Part shown: one piece after another, positions 10,889 to 22,907 of the stretch
Layout: the number at the start of each line of letters is the position of its first letter
How positions within the stretch are numbered: the first letter of the stretch is position 1
Assembly (NCBI GenBank): GCA_002104985.1
Contig: MCGO01000085.1
Location: 1-64,000, forward strand
Reading direction: 5' to 3'
Source: Rhizoclosmatium globosum
Lineage: Eukaryota > Chytridiomycota > Chytridiomycetes > Chytridiales > Chytriomycetaceae
DNA: 64,000 nucleotides
Translations under genes and position numbers: made by a program
The notes under the pieces: generated by a model
Seen by the model: only the letters and a program-made list of their open reading frames with translations
What the model was told of the DNA's origin: nothing
Database searches by the model: none

Positions 10889-11910
10889 ATGGCTTCAAGT
10901 GCCTCAAACTCCAGCTCTCGGGCAACGTTAACTCTTTCACAGGCATTCGCAAAGCCAACTGTTGAGAAGTGGTTTTACGCCAAGTTGGGGGAAGGTTCTC
11001 TGTCTTCCTCTGACAACTTCCAGGCATCCCATGAAGATGTCTTTGAATCTCTCGGCATTAACGGCGTTGCTGTGAAGAGCTGCGTCAAAGAATGTATTGA
11101 CCATATCCTCGTAAGTATACTGGGTTGGGTTGGCAGGTTGACTAATGGTTGTTTCAAAAGCACAATCCCGAAGTTCCTGTAGTCGCCAAACCAAGTTCTG
11201 GTCCTGAATTAGCACATACCCATTTGGATGTTTCCTCGAAGATCTCAGCACTGAAGTCGAGTCTTAAGAAAGTGGTTCGTGTTTTTCACTTTTACACTCA
11301 CTACAACTAACCTGCTGCTACCAGTTGACCTCCTTAGAAACAAAGCCATTCGACCTAGCCCTTGCGAAGAGTGCGATTTTCAAAGGAACTATCGCGCAGG
11401 ACTGGGTTAAGTCAGAGAAGGAACGCTCTGACTTCCAAACATCTCTTCTGGTATAACACTATCATTCTAACATTCACAACCAACTCATCTTTATTACAGG
11501 TGTACGCTGCAAAGTAATTCCGCTCCCGCAAATTCAAAGACGATGCAAAGTACTGGGCTCGCTACTCTGCCTTTATTGCTGACATAAACTCCATGAACAC
11601 TGTGGACAAACTCCAGTACGCCAAATTAATGGCCTTTGACCTTGCGCGCGAAGCTGCTGGAGAAGTGATCTTTGGGACTGCTGCAGCAGAGGTGAGTTCA
11701 ATCACTCAACACCACTTTCACTCACCATCCACTCAACAGCCACAACCTCAAACTGAGGCAGCGAACGTAAACCAGAACAACGAGCAAGCTCTCGGAGATC
11801 ATGTTGGAAATGGGGATCAGCATAGTGACACTCAGTCCAGACACAGTGCAAGTGAAGCTGATGAATCTGAGGGATTTCGCGTTGCTGGCGGCAGTGGAAG
11901 CAGCGATTAG
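10889..11910 (+). CDS. Divergent spliced accessory gene of the Plavaka element, function unknown
   Basis: I do not recognise a domain. Four exons read smoothly in phase 0: 10889-11110, 11161-11274, 11325-11450 and 11500-11910, with GT..AG introns of 50 nt, 50 nt and 49 nt. The product would be about 290 residues: a Ser-rich N-terminus, a mixed helical middle with a Lys/Glu-rich stretch, and a Gln/Asn/Asp/Ser-rich C-terminal tail ending at TAG 11908-11910. One in-frame TAA at 11515-11517 interrupts exon 4; a C-to-T change of a CAA codon would explain it. The start is 102 bp from the transposase start on the opposite strand, so the two genes probably share a promoter and belong to one element, but this is inferred from position only. 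Confidence 0.55.
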
Positions 11911-14750
11911 TAGTGCCAGCAGTGCCTACAGTGGCAGTAGCAGTGATGGAAGGTGGTGTTAGGAAGATGGGAGGGGGGAGTAAACAAATAAACAAATAAC
12001 AAATAATTCCATAGCCAAAAGTGTGAAATTATTCTTATGCTCAAGAACAACTCAACCCATTGATGTCATACTCTTTGTTGAGTATTCTTTGCAAATATTT
12101 GCTCGAAAAGCAACTTACGCCTAAAAACAGTAAAGATGTGTGAATATTCGAAATAAATGCCAAAATAATTGTATTTGAGAGTTTGGAAAGGTTAAGTTGA
12201 AGATTCGCACATAATATGACTAATCATTTTGAGACCTTTTGTTGAGATGACAATTTTATTATGTCTGCTTGAATCTAGCCAAATACTCAAAAAAAGATTC
12301 TTTAATATTGGTCTCAACCTGGAGTGTAGGAGACCTGTGGGTTATAGGTCTGGTCAAAAGTAATGTGGATAACGTCAAAAGGCCCACTAAGCGCTTTGGA
12401 CTCGATAACAACTTCTGGAAATAACCGTGGTGACGTCGTTTAGTCAAAGGAGATGCCACGAATCAAGAGGTACAGTGGGGTGATCATGGTGCGACTTGAC
12501 AGTTTATGTTATTTGAGCGGAGGCAGGAACTTAGTTCCCCACAAATTGCTAAACTGAGCATATTATTGCAAAGTCAAATTTGAAATGGAGACAGAAAAAG
12601 GGGAAGATGTAAAAAAGTAAGTTAGAAAAAACAGATTGCTTGGCCGCAATTGAATTCAGTGGAGTCAGAATCAAAGTACAACAAATGGAACATGAAGCAA
12701 ATCATTTGAGAAAATGACAAATAAATATAAAAGTTGAAATTAATAGATGTTGATTTTTTGCTCGCTTTCCATTGATTTTGACTGTGTTTGTTGTGCATAC
12801 TCTGTGCTAATGCTTGCTGTCTAACACTGACTTGCATACTTAGATTTCCATGCTCTTGCACTGTTAATTTTCTTTGGTATATGAGTGGATCCAGTAGACG
12901 TGCTTTCTGCTTGATTTTTGTTCCAGTTTTCATTTTATCAATAGATGATTCAAAATACACCCTTCATGGATTTAGTTGAGTTTTGTTGGTAATATTAACA
13001 AAATGTGAGTCTCTCAATATTTATTACAAACAGTGACAAATAAGCAGTGGAACACTCAAAAAAATTCACAATTGCTACACAGAAACACAGAGGGAGAGGA
13101 TTTGGAGGGATTTACCATTGTGGCTGGCTACATAGATATTAATGCTAACAGTTTCTTGGTTCACTTATTCAATCTATCTAGCTCTGAGATCAGCAACACC
13201 ACAAATTGGACATTGGAATCAGATTGAGAGTCCTAGTACTAACCCCATGAACAATACTGATGGGAAACAACCTTGCTTCTGCCACACAGGCAGTGTAATT
13301 CTTCTTTGATAACCAGAAGACTGCTTGAACTGACTATTTGAGCTGAGCTTCCCTGAAGTTGAATTGACTTATTCATTGTATTTACAATTCAATGATCATC
13401 TTTTTATTATCTTGACTATTAAATTATGTAAATAAATAACTGTAATTCAACCTACTGATATTAAGATACTACAAACAGAGTCTAAAAAAGAAAGGAGGTG
13501 AGACCCTTCATTTGCTGAAGGCAGGGTACGGTACTTACCTAGTGGGCAATCTGGGGTGTGTTGGGTCAGGGTGAAGGGGGAATCTGTCAGTTTTGGGTTA
13601 CTCCGCCCCACTCTCACTTTACACTTGACGGAGAAGTTTTTGCTGGGGAAGATGTACAAAGGCAGAGATCAATGGGGAATCAAGTTACAGGCTCCGAGGA
13701 ATGAAGTCTCATTTATTGCCAAGGATAAGTGTCGTCCAGTATATCCTGACTACATCGCAAAATTTTCCTTTATTGAATATCTGTTGGGTCAGCATGGGGT
13801 ATCAGTGTGGGTTTTGTACCACTTTGGGTGGTACCGTCAGGTTCATGTGTCTTATGGGATCAAACAAACCACGGGATTGGTACTTGCTTGGTAAGCAATG
13901 AAATTAATACACCAGCTTGCAAAACAGTGCAGGTTTTGAGACCTACGTGGCTTGGGCGCTTGTTACAAAATTGCGTGTTTTTAATGGTTGGCATTGAACC
14001 AGTGCTCACCAGTGCTTTTGTGGTTGAATGTCATGCTACACATCAATGGTACTTGGCGGTTAGAAGGTGTCAGACATGTTCCAAACTGTACGTTATACAG
14101 ACTTGGTGCTCGCCCAGTGGACCCTGCAATAATAACAAGATTCACCGAAGATGTACGAGTTTGGCACATACTATTGTGAGGGGAGCCCCAAATTGGATTT
14201 TGGGGATTTTGTTTCCTCCCCCTTTGTAACTTCCCCTGCTTCCTCCCCTTTGCCCGCACCACCCTCCCACCCACAAAGAGCTCTTCTACGATGTACGTAG
14301 TACTTGTATTAGCATATTAGACCTGGTATGCAAGGGATCTGACTTCTAGTTCAGTGATAGGGTCTGTAAAGTTGACCAAACTCAACCAAACCACATCATC
14401 CAGGCACTGTCAGTCTTGTTACTCAGTCTATTTTGTGTCAAATAGGTAATAATACTGATATGATGTGCGCTGATTTGCTGTATTGGCTGTGGTTGATAGT
14501 GATCATTGACCTGAATCAAACAACTACAGGATCAGACTGTCAAATAAGCCTGCAATAAGCACCATCAACATTGAAAAAGTATATCTACTTCATCTGAATT
14601 GCCTGAGTCTGTCACTAACATCTTCTCAAGAGTCTTTGTTCCGAAACCAACACTGTCAAACAAACAACCAGCCAAACAATTCCCTGCCTATTTCCACTGT
14701 GCTTGCAACAGTACGCTTATTTATTGTTGATCATAGGTAGCTCTTCACTG
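11911..14750. other. Degenerate region between transposons, no supportable gene
   Basis: Repetitive-looking, stop-rich sequence. A minus-strand stretch at 12622-12960 encodes a basic helical segment that could be a decayed transposase tail. An open stretch at 13556-13894 on the plus strand has no recognised motif. The segment near 13520-13550 contains ACTTACCT, which resembles the 5' end of U1 snRNA, but the rest does not fit. I assign no function here. Confidence 0.4.
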
Positions 14751-14880
14751 AATGTATTCCAAGATTGTCACGCTTATGACACCAAAATTTACAGCAACAC
14801 AAGCTTCATGTTCCACTATTCTATCAGTTGTGAAGAAGCACATTATAAAATTCAAACCATCAGCTCCAGTAATGCACAAA

Positions 14881-15744
14881 TCAAAGCCTCAAATCTGCTG
14901 GGTCCAGTCGCAGCTTATGATCTTTCTGGTCAGCTGATTTACCGCCTTTTGGTTTTGTTTTTGGAGCCTTTACACAATGCAAGCACCCCTTGGGTACCAT
15001 ACAAATAATACAAGGAGACAAGGCCTTGGTGCCCTTTATCTTTCCTATAGCATATTGCTCCAACATGTCAGATGGAACAACTGAAAGTCGCAAGATAAAG
15101 TGATGCATTTGATAGTTAAGAGCAGTCAAAAACCCAGTGGGTGTTTGGCTTTTGGAACGTGGCTCATTGGTGTATTGAATAACAATTGGATGTCCTGATA
15201 TGCTGCGCCTGACACAATCAAGTGTTGTTGAGTCACCATAAATAGAGTAAGTAACAACTTTTGCACCAGGCGGAGCTGATTTCAAAGCAGCATTCAGTTT
15301 CCTCAGTTTTTAACAGGCCACTTGTAAACTTCATATCCTCCATACCACCTTCAAGCATGTGTTCCAAGAAACAATCAACAAGACTCCGATAATACAGAGT
15401 AATTTGTTTTCCTTTAAAACTCACCAATACCAGCAACATGTTCATCTGTCTGCAAATATGAAAGAGCCTCGTCAACAGTCTTTGGCAAATTTTTCTGACC
15501 CAACTGAGCCAATAATACCAGAAAGTCATTTCCAATTTTCTTGGATAAGCTTGGATGATTTTACAGGAATAGTACATACTCCTTTGTAGCTTGTAGCGTA
15601 ATTTGGAAAAGGGAAGTGAGGGTTTTCATTGTTTTCAGATTGAACCTGTGTACAAGCAGCAAAGTCAAAAACGTTGTCTGGAAGCTCTTGCAAAAATGAA
15701 CTAAAATTGATCTTTTCATTGACTTCAGTGATAATATTAGACAA
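14881..15744 (-). pseudogene. Decayed Plavaka-like transposase remnant
   Basis: Three overlapping minus-strand frames give a broken protein. One holds a GDSTTLDC...SGHPIVIQYTN segment and a CIICMVPKGCLHC cysteine cluster, in the positions where Plavaka/KDZ-type transposases have a 'DxTT ... YPLYxSxGN' block and a Cys-rich block. At least two frame changes are needed. The LINE 1 5' end interrupts it at about 15835. It could also be another RNase H-fold transposase family; the resemblance is weak. Confidence 0.4.
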
Positions 15745-16870
15745 TGCATGATCAATAGTTGGTCAAGTTTGGCGTTAGGGCAGCAATTCTACTGTTTGAC
15801 TTGGCAGTTGAGTCTGAAACTGTATTTCTGGTTCAAAAAAAAACTTCTCGAAAAACATGACACCCCTGCCAACAACACCATGCAGACGCAAACAATGCCG
15901 CAAGGCTTCCGAGTGCCTGCCGTGGCAATTGAGGCCCTAGAGTGGGGGCGTGCGGGAGCCAAGGAGTTAAAGGGACGAGGGAGCAAGAGGGGCAAGGGAG
16001 ACGGGCTGGTGCAACAGGAAACACACAGCAACAATAACCTCAAAACCCTCAACAAGGCAGTACGCAGCAGTGACAGAGGCAAAGGAGAGCAATCGAAACA
16101 TGGCAAGGGACGGGAACGACCGACAGGAGCTGGACAGGCGGGACGAGCAGGACAGGAGGGTCTGGCAGGACAGGAGGGTCTGGGGCAGGATGGAAGGCCG
16201 GGGGTACCAGAAAAGCGCCAACAGCAGAGTGGCTGTCTCCGCAGACACTGTGCTGCTGCGGCAAGCCAAACAGGTACGTCTGCTGGCCTACTAACCCCTT
16301 GTCAAAACAGGACACTACCAAACCAACCCCCACCACTGCCGTCCCCACCACCACCGCACACCTGGCCTTCGACAACATTGCAGCAACTGCAAAGCCATCG
16401 AAAGCCACGAATGCCGACATGGAGCCTGCGACGGAGAGACTGGCACGATTATGGAGCTGTTGGTGATATCACTCACTGTGGTAGTCACTGGGGAGCAGGG
16501 TCTAAAACATGGACCCAGGCACTGCTTGCAATATGCACAGAGCCCCCCAACCTGGTGTGCTGGTACCAGTCTTCTTATCCACCCCCAATACAATTAAACC
16601 AACAATACAAATAAAAGCCAACCATACATTCACTTAAACAATTCAAAGAGTTCAAATCCACATGCAACCTACCAAAAGACATTAGCAACCACACTCAACT
16701 CCCAAAAAGCAAAAGGACCAAATGTCCAAACAGTTAAGCAACCCAAGCACAAGCAATTGAAACAAGAGCCTGAACATCAAATTCATGTTCGCCTTCAGCC
16801 CCCAAAAACTAAGCAGTACCAATATAAACCACTCACCTTCCACACAAAACAAAACCATTCAGAAACTAAA

Positions 16871-18391
16871 ATGAACATTACCGACATCACTGCACTTGTC
16901 ACCCTCAACAACCTCAAGGCTCTTGAGAGAGAATGCAACCAAGTGACAAGGCTGCGGTACTCCATCAGATCCTTCGGGAACTACTCAATGCCAAGGAAGT
17001 GGCAGCTTGTGACATCCACAACACCCAAGACGGTGTAGTGTTCAAAACCTCCCGAGCACACTGGGACAAAATTGCACAGCTCAAGATTGGTGGAGTTGAC
17101 GCATTTGCTCTACAATTTGATGGTCAAGTGCAATACCAACTCCAATACATCAATGTGGATAACACCAACAGGCTCCAGGACAACCAACTTGCTGGCGAAT
17201 GTGGAAAAGCCATTCAAACAAAAGGTGGAGTGTTCCTATCAATCCTCTGCCTCCCGAACAAGAAGACTCCCTGGACTAGTTGCCAAATCCTTGTACAATG
17301 TTCATCAAGTGAACAAAAGAGATCAAGACAATGTCCCATACTTTGTCCACGATCGGAACGCTGCTTACATTTCTGAGGGTGAACACTCTGTCAGAGAAGC
17401 CTTCAAACAACCAAGACTTGCAGTGGTCAAAGGTATTCCACATCACCTTACCATCCAGGAAATTATCCCCCAACTTGGGAATCTCAAGGGAAAAGTATTG
17501 CGCCCAAGGTACAGCCCCAATAATTCCATCCCCAATATAACTAAAATTGGAAACAGATTCCACTTCCCCTCTCATGTAGTCGAAAAACGCAAGGACGTGC
17601 TCATCACGTTCACCGATGCCGATGAGCTACAAAAAGCTGTGCAACATTGCTTCCTCAACAAACCTATTGCACCTGTCTGGAAACAACAAGGAGACACATG
17701 GGAGATCCTCCCAGAGTGCTTGGGATGCACTGGAAACCATCAATCTGATTTCTGCCCAATAGAAGCATCTCGTAAAGCCAACTGGTGGAGTCAATTCAAA
17801 GCAATGGACCAACACATTAGTGATGAGGCCATGAAATGGTGCAAGAACGAGGTTACGCGCCTTGGTCAATCAAGTGACCCAAAACTCCTTGAAGAAGGAG
17901 TCAAGGAGGCCATCACAAAGTGCAGATGGACCCTGCCACACATTCTTAGTGGAAACAGAACAACTTTGGTTAAACCAGCTCCCGCCCAACTGACTGCCAG
18001 CAACAAGCGAGGGATTACCTTTAAAACCCCTTCAATGCCTGCAACACCCTCTGCTCCATCTACACCCTCAGTGGCAGAAGTAATCAAAACATATATCCAA
18101 TCTGATATACAGAATGGAGGTGCCTTGAACAACATGCTCAAACAGGCTATTGGGGATGCCAGTCTTCAAGCTCTGAATTTTGCGAGGGATGATGCCAGGC
18201 AACTATTAGTAGACATCATTAATGGAGATGGTGTGCAGCAGATATTGTCAGAATTGGCCTTGCATCATTTAAAGGGTCACATGGAAAGACTTCAACAACA
18301 TTCCATGGGATTGGTCAATCAGGCACTTGAAAATGCAATCCAATCCATCAAGGAACATGTCACAGAGGGAATCCAACCTGGAGGGACATGA
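16871..18391 (+). pseudogene. LINE 1 ORF1 (gag-like nucleic-acid-binding protein), frame-disrupted
   Basis: ORF1 proteins of LINEs bind the element RNA. The conserved frame begins MNITDITALVTLNN at 16871, changes frame near 16945 and again near 17200, then runs open to TGA at 18389-18391. The last frame contains an RRM/gag-like segment (LAVVKGIPHHLTIQEI, KDVLITFTDADEL) and a zinc-knuckle-like CLGCTGNHQSDFC (C-x2-C-x3-H-x4-C) at about 17714-17755. A Pro/Thr-rich spacer and a helical C-terminus follow. About 420 bp separate it from ORF2. Confidence 0.68.
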
Positions 18392-18815
18392 CGAAATCTT
18401 CAATAAGAAGGCCACGGAGGTAATCAACACTGCTGATCATGAAAACAAGACCACCCCAAAACAAGCCCCAGCTACTGCTGCCATGATCAAGAACAAGTCC
18501 AGCATTTGCTCAACTACAGAGAAGGACTCCCAAGGAAACAAAAGAATGAGACAGGATGGAGGTAAGAAGAGCTGGTGCAGAAATGAATCTAATATAGAAT
18601 ACTGCAGAAAACACCACCCTGGGCTGAAATTGCCCCGAACCCATTGGTAATGCCGGCCCCAATTCCAACTATATTTATTGACCAGTAAAGAAGGAGACAA
18701 CAATCTATCTACTTATACATATCAAAATAAAAATATACTTACCAACACAACTTCATGTCCCCAAAACAAAAGAGCTAGAGAAGATAATGACATAGAGAAC
18801 AAACTCTAGAAGATT

Positions 18816-21800
18816 ATGGTAGGGGAGAAGTCCAACAATAAACACAACAACCCCAGCAATAAAAGGAAAGCTGAGGAGTGGAACCCAGAAACCAACTATG
18901 GAAACAATATGAGTGAAGAACAGAAACAAATTAAAAAAGCAAACCAAGGTAGCAATGAGCATACTAGAAACATAGAGAGCAATGACAGCGACGATAACAG
19001 TGGCAGTGAAGGCAAGATTGAAATCCCACTAAGAATCAATAGGCATGCTGCAGGCTCAGAGCAAGCAATAAGAGCAGCCCTGGACAAAAGGAGAATTCGA
19101 TCATTAAAAAAGAAGGAGAAAGAAGAAAGGGACGCAGCAATAAAGAAAGAACACGAGCACAACATGCCAAATGACAACACAGATATCATATGTAGCGATA
19201 CTAGCATAAGAAGCACACCAGCCAAGCTTGACACTGAACTTACAAATACCCTAATTAACAACACTAGCATAGGAAATACACCAAACGAATTTGACTTCTT
19301 TGGGAGTGGCAGTAACTTTCTCAACAAAACCAAATCAGAAACGGAACTGAGAATAGCAACATACAACTGCCCACACCTCAACGCTGTAAAATCTGTGTTG
19401 ATTGCCAAACTTTTTGAAGATTACAAGATAGACATACTAGCACTTCAAGAAACCAAATGCAAGGAGTCAAAAGCCAAACATATATGGGACTACACAACAA
19501 AAGGACTATACACAGGAAAAGCATATTGGACCAGTGCAGAAGACTACTCCGGTAGAGTAGGCATCCTAATTGCACCCACATGGAACAAACATGTGATCCA
19601 AATTGAGAGAGTTGGCTCACGACTTATATCACTGGTTCTTGCTTTCAAACAAGGAAAATTAAGAATTACCAACTTCTACTGGCCAACTGATGACACTCGC
19701 AACAACACAATGGAGTACAAGACCTGGCTGATAAATACAATGCAACAGGACGAATGGATGGCACCAGTGGAGTCTATATGGGAGATAGCAACAAAGCAAA
19801 ACACTCGATAGATGCCATTTCCCTGAGAACACACCAAAGGCATACTTGACATTCTCTCAAAGACAGGGCATGAAGATGCATTCAGATTAGTAAATGGCAA
19901 CACCCAACAGTTCACAAAATTCACAAAACACAACAACAAAACAGTACAAGCCAGTCAAATAGACAGCATATGGATCAACAGCACACTCACTGAAAAAATC
20001 ACACACTGTGACAGCATAACAGAGTGGTATGAATACCAAATATCTGACCATGTACCTGTAATAGCATGCCTAATAACGCAAGACATATTCCAGACAGGTT
20101 CAGAATATGCGTGTCCAAAACAAAAGATCCTTAACCTTGAGGCAATGACAGAAGAACTCTGGGAAAACTATGGGAAACTCACCTCTGAGGCCCTAGAAGC
20201 CTTGAACATACTCCCAAGAGCACAACTTCTTCAGACAAAATACCCTATGCAACGAAACAATCCACAACTCATTCAAGAACACAGTGAAAAGCAGCAGCGA
20301 TGGGTTGGACACCTCCAGCCACAAACGAGAGACTATGCGATCTGACAACAAAAGAAGTTGTTATGAAAGAACTGACAAATATCATCACTGACCTTGAAAG
20401 TACAATACTAGAAACAGCTAAAACCCTGATTCCAACAAGGACAGTTGGGGGGAGACGGGCAGAAGAAATTGTCTGCAATCATTATATCAAACTATACAGC
20501 CGTCTAGAAGAATGCCTCAAAGCAGCAAAGCAGCCATCAAACCTTGCTGGCAGGATCACTGAACGCCAAAACAAATTGCTCATACTACAATACCAGGTGG
20601 CCAGACACAAATACAGCACAGAGCCACCTAGAATGGGAAGCAACATCTTGACAAAAAATGAACTAAAACAGAAAGGAATTCAATGGCTCACAAAAGAAAG
20701 AGACTCAGCAAAGATGTTGATGGAGGACAATCAAAAGGAGATCACAGAAGCCAACATTAAACACAACACTGACAAATGTGATCACAACTGCAAAGAAAAC
20801 CAAGGAAAATATATGAACAGCATGCTCAACAGAAATAACAATGTCAGACTAAACAAAATCCAAATGAAAGATGAGAATGGTAAATCCTACATTGAACATG
20901 AGCCAGCAAAGGTTCTTGCTGAAACTGCAAGAGAAGTTGAAATGTGGTTTAAGGCAAGACCTGACAATGAATGAGTTTAGCAATGACTCAATATTTGCAG
21001 AAGAATACAAACCAAGGCCTGAAATTGACTCAGAGATCTTCCTCACCATAGACAATCCAATAACAGAGGCAGAAGTCATGGAGGGCCTTAAATCAATGGG
21101 GGCAAACAAAGCACCAGGGGACAGCAAAATTCAAAGAGAATTGTTTCTTCATGGATGCCAAATCTGCATCCAAACTCTCACAATTGTAATACAAATGTGC
21201 ATTGACTATATTCTGGGATACACTGCTCTGCATCCTGGACAAACATACAAAGGGTGTGACACTGGAAGCAAAACAAAAACCGAATTTGTAAATGGTATTC
21301 AGGAAGGAAGACATCCTCTCAGAAGAAATCACTGCCCTAGCCTATGTAGATGACACAACCATTGTTGCAAGATCCTAACAAGAACTACAAAACAACCATC
21401 AATCATATATGAGTTCCAAGAAGGGAATACTATAAAATCCAACACCAACAAAGTTAAAATCATTGCCATCAATCCAACAAATGAATACACACAACTCACT
21501 TGGGGTGATAACACCAGCATAGAAATCTTGAACCCAAAACAAGGAGAGAGACTACTAGGAAATTACTTCTCAGCAAATAACCTTGGCAAAACGGGCAGAA
21601 CAATGATTGAAGAGCAAATCAAAGACACAATGAAATACTCCATACAAAATGCATAACAGACAAAGGCTTGACCACTACTTTAGTCTTGTCAAGAAGGTTG
21701 TAAAACAAAAAGCCAAACAGAAACAAACCATTGCCAATTCACTCCTGGAGCAGTCCCAAATCTATGGACTGAAGAACTAGAACAACTTGTACACAACAGA

Positions 21801-22907
21801 CTTAGCAACAAACATCAATGTATGGTTAAACTCAGATGACCTATTGGGCCATGTCATCCAAATCAGAATGGCTAACCTCCAAAACCAATTAACACTCCCA
21901 CACAGTATATTTGAAACTCCATTCCCCACTAAAGTGAGCAAGGTACACACTACCTTGCATCAACCATGCATAGATTACACTCCAAGGCCATAAAAATGAA
22001 TGCAATCAGACACATTGATCCAATCACCCAGGAAATTAAAAAAGAATTTGGCAAAGTTATGGGAGGAGAAACATCAGTCTTCCATGCAATAGACAACTGG
22101 GTAATCTATAACCAGATCTCCAAACACCTCAGCAGACACAACATAATCTTTGTGGAACAAGTACTATGCTACTTCAGTGAAAAGATACTCACTCCCAAGC
22201 AAATGGAAACATGATTTCCCCAGTTTGACAAGACTGACTACAACTGGTACAGCTACAAATGCTTTGAACAGGAAGGACACTACCAACAGAGCCAGGCTCA
22301 GTCTTACAAAAAGGGCAAGACCAAACCCATTTGCAACAGAGCCCACAGCCATGGCCTGGGTAAAAAGCAGAAGGTTGTCACATGGAATTACCCTGAAACA
22401 GAAGAACAACATTATGGAGAAATCATGGGAATTGAGCGAGATGAAGGAACAACAACACATAGACTCCATCATTATGTTGAACTGACAGAAAATGACTATG
22501 AGGGTAACAACGAATATACATTTGCAATAGAACACCAAAACCGAACATTCATCGTAGAGTGCAATGGAATGACCTGCACTCAGGGCTACCTACAGAATGG
22601 AAAATGCATAATTTACAAACAAGACGGCTTCATGAACATATGGTCAAACAAAGACCAGTCAAACAAACACTATGAACCTGCTGACATAACAAATGAACAA
22701 CCAGCAGAAAACCCACAGCAATATACATCCCGCCAAATAATAGAATGTAAGACAATCACATCTGTAAAAGACTCAATACCAAGGGAAACCAATGACCTCC
22801 AAACAAAACATGAAAGCCCACTAGGAGTGACAGAGGAGGAAAAGACAACTGGCAGAAACAGAGCAGCAATCTACTTTGAAGGTCCACAAGAGCTAATCAC
22901 GGCTATA
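18816..22907 (+). pseudogene. LINE 1 ORF2, 5' part: AP endonuclease and truncated reverse transcriptase
   Basis: The N-terminal segment is Lys/Glu/Asn-rich. The AP-like endonuclease has TYNCPHLN, ALQETKCK and SDHVPV (about 19350-20060). An RT fingers fragment, MGANKAPGDSK, lies near 21100. The catalytic YVDD is at 21343-21354. Compared with LINE 2, the sequence jumps from the CIDYIL region straight to the LDKHTxG-like region, so RT motifs including the first catalytic Asp (motif A) and motif B are deleted. Multiple frameshifts occur between 19800 and 22430. From 22425 the frame is open and runs into the Tc1 insertion at 22906-22907. Confidence 0.78.

Larger units (their letters stand above)
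4428..11910 (-). mobile_element. Plavaka-type (CACTA-like) DNA transposon, interrupted by a Harbinger
   Basis: The element has a long transposase gene on the minus strand (10787 down to about 4430) and a divergent spliced gene on the plus strand (10889-11910), about 100 bp apart. Transposase blocks typical of the fungal Plavaka group are visible: the DDTSGNSSKKWNKF block, the GDTPAQSS...CQMCNV block and the APVEVLHCVLLGVVKHT block, followed by a C-terminal INVQHVCDDG block. A complete Harbinger has inserted at 5021-5023. Removing it joins NNEVL directly to QLKEIIT in a readable frame. The element's own terminal repeats were not found, so the outer limits are only those of the coding parts. 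Confidence 0.75.

Noticed and set aside
13520..13570. ACTTACCT in a G-rich context, like the 5' end of U1 snRNA
   Set aside because: The following sequence does not form the U1 stem-loop I or contain an Sm site at the right place; a short chance match.
15748..16614. 288-codon plus-strand open frame before LINE 1 ORF1
   Set aside because: Its start is in the flanking Plavaka-like remnant, the composition is Gly/Arg/Pro/Gln biased from a GC-rich tract, and there is no domain; treated as LINE 1 5' region.
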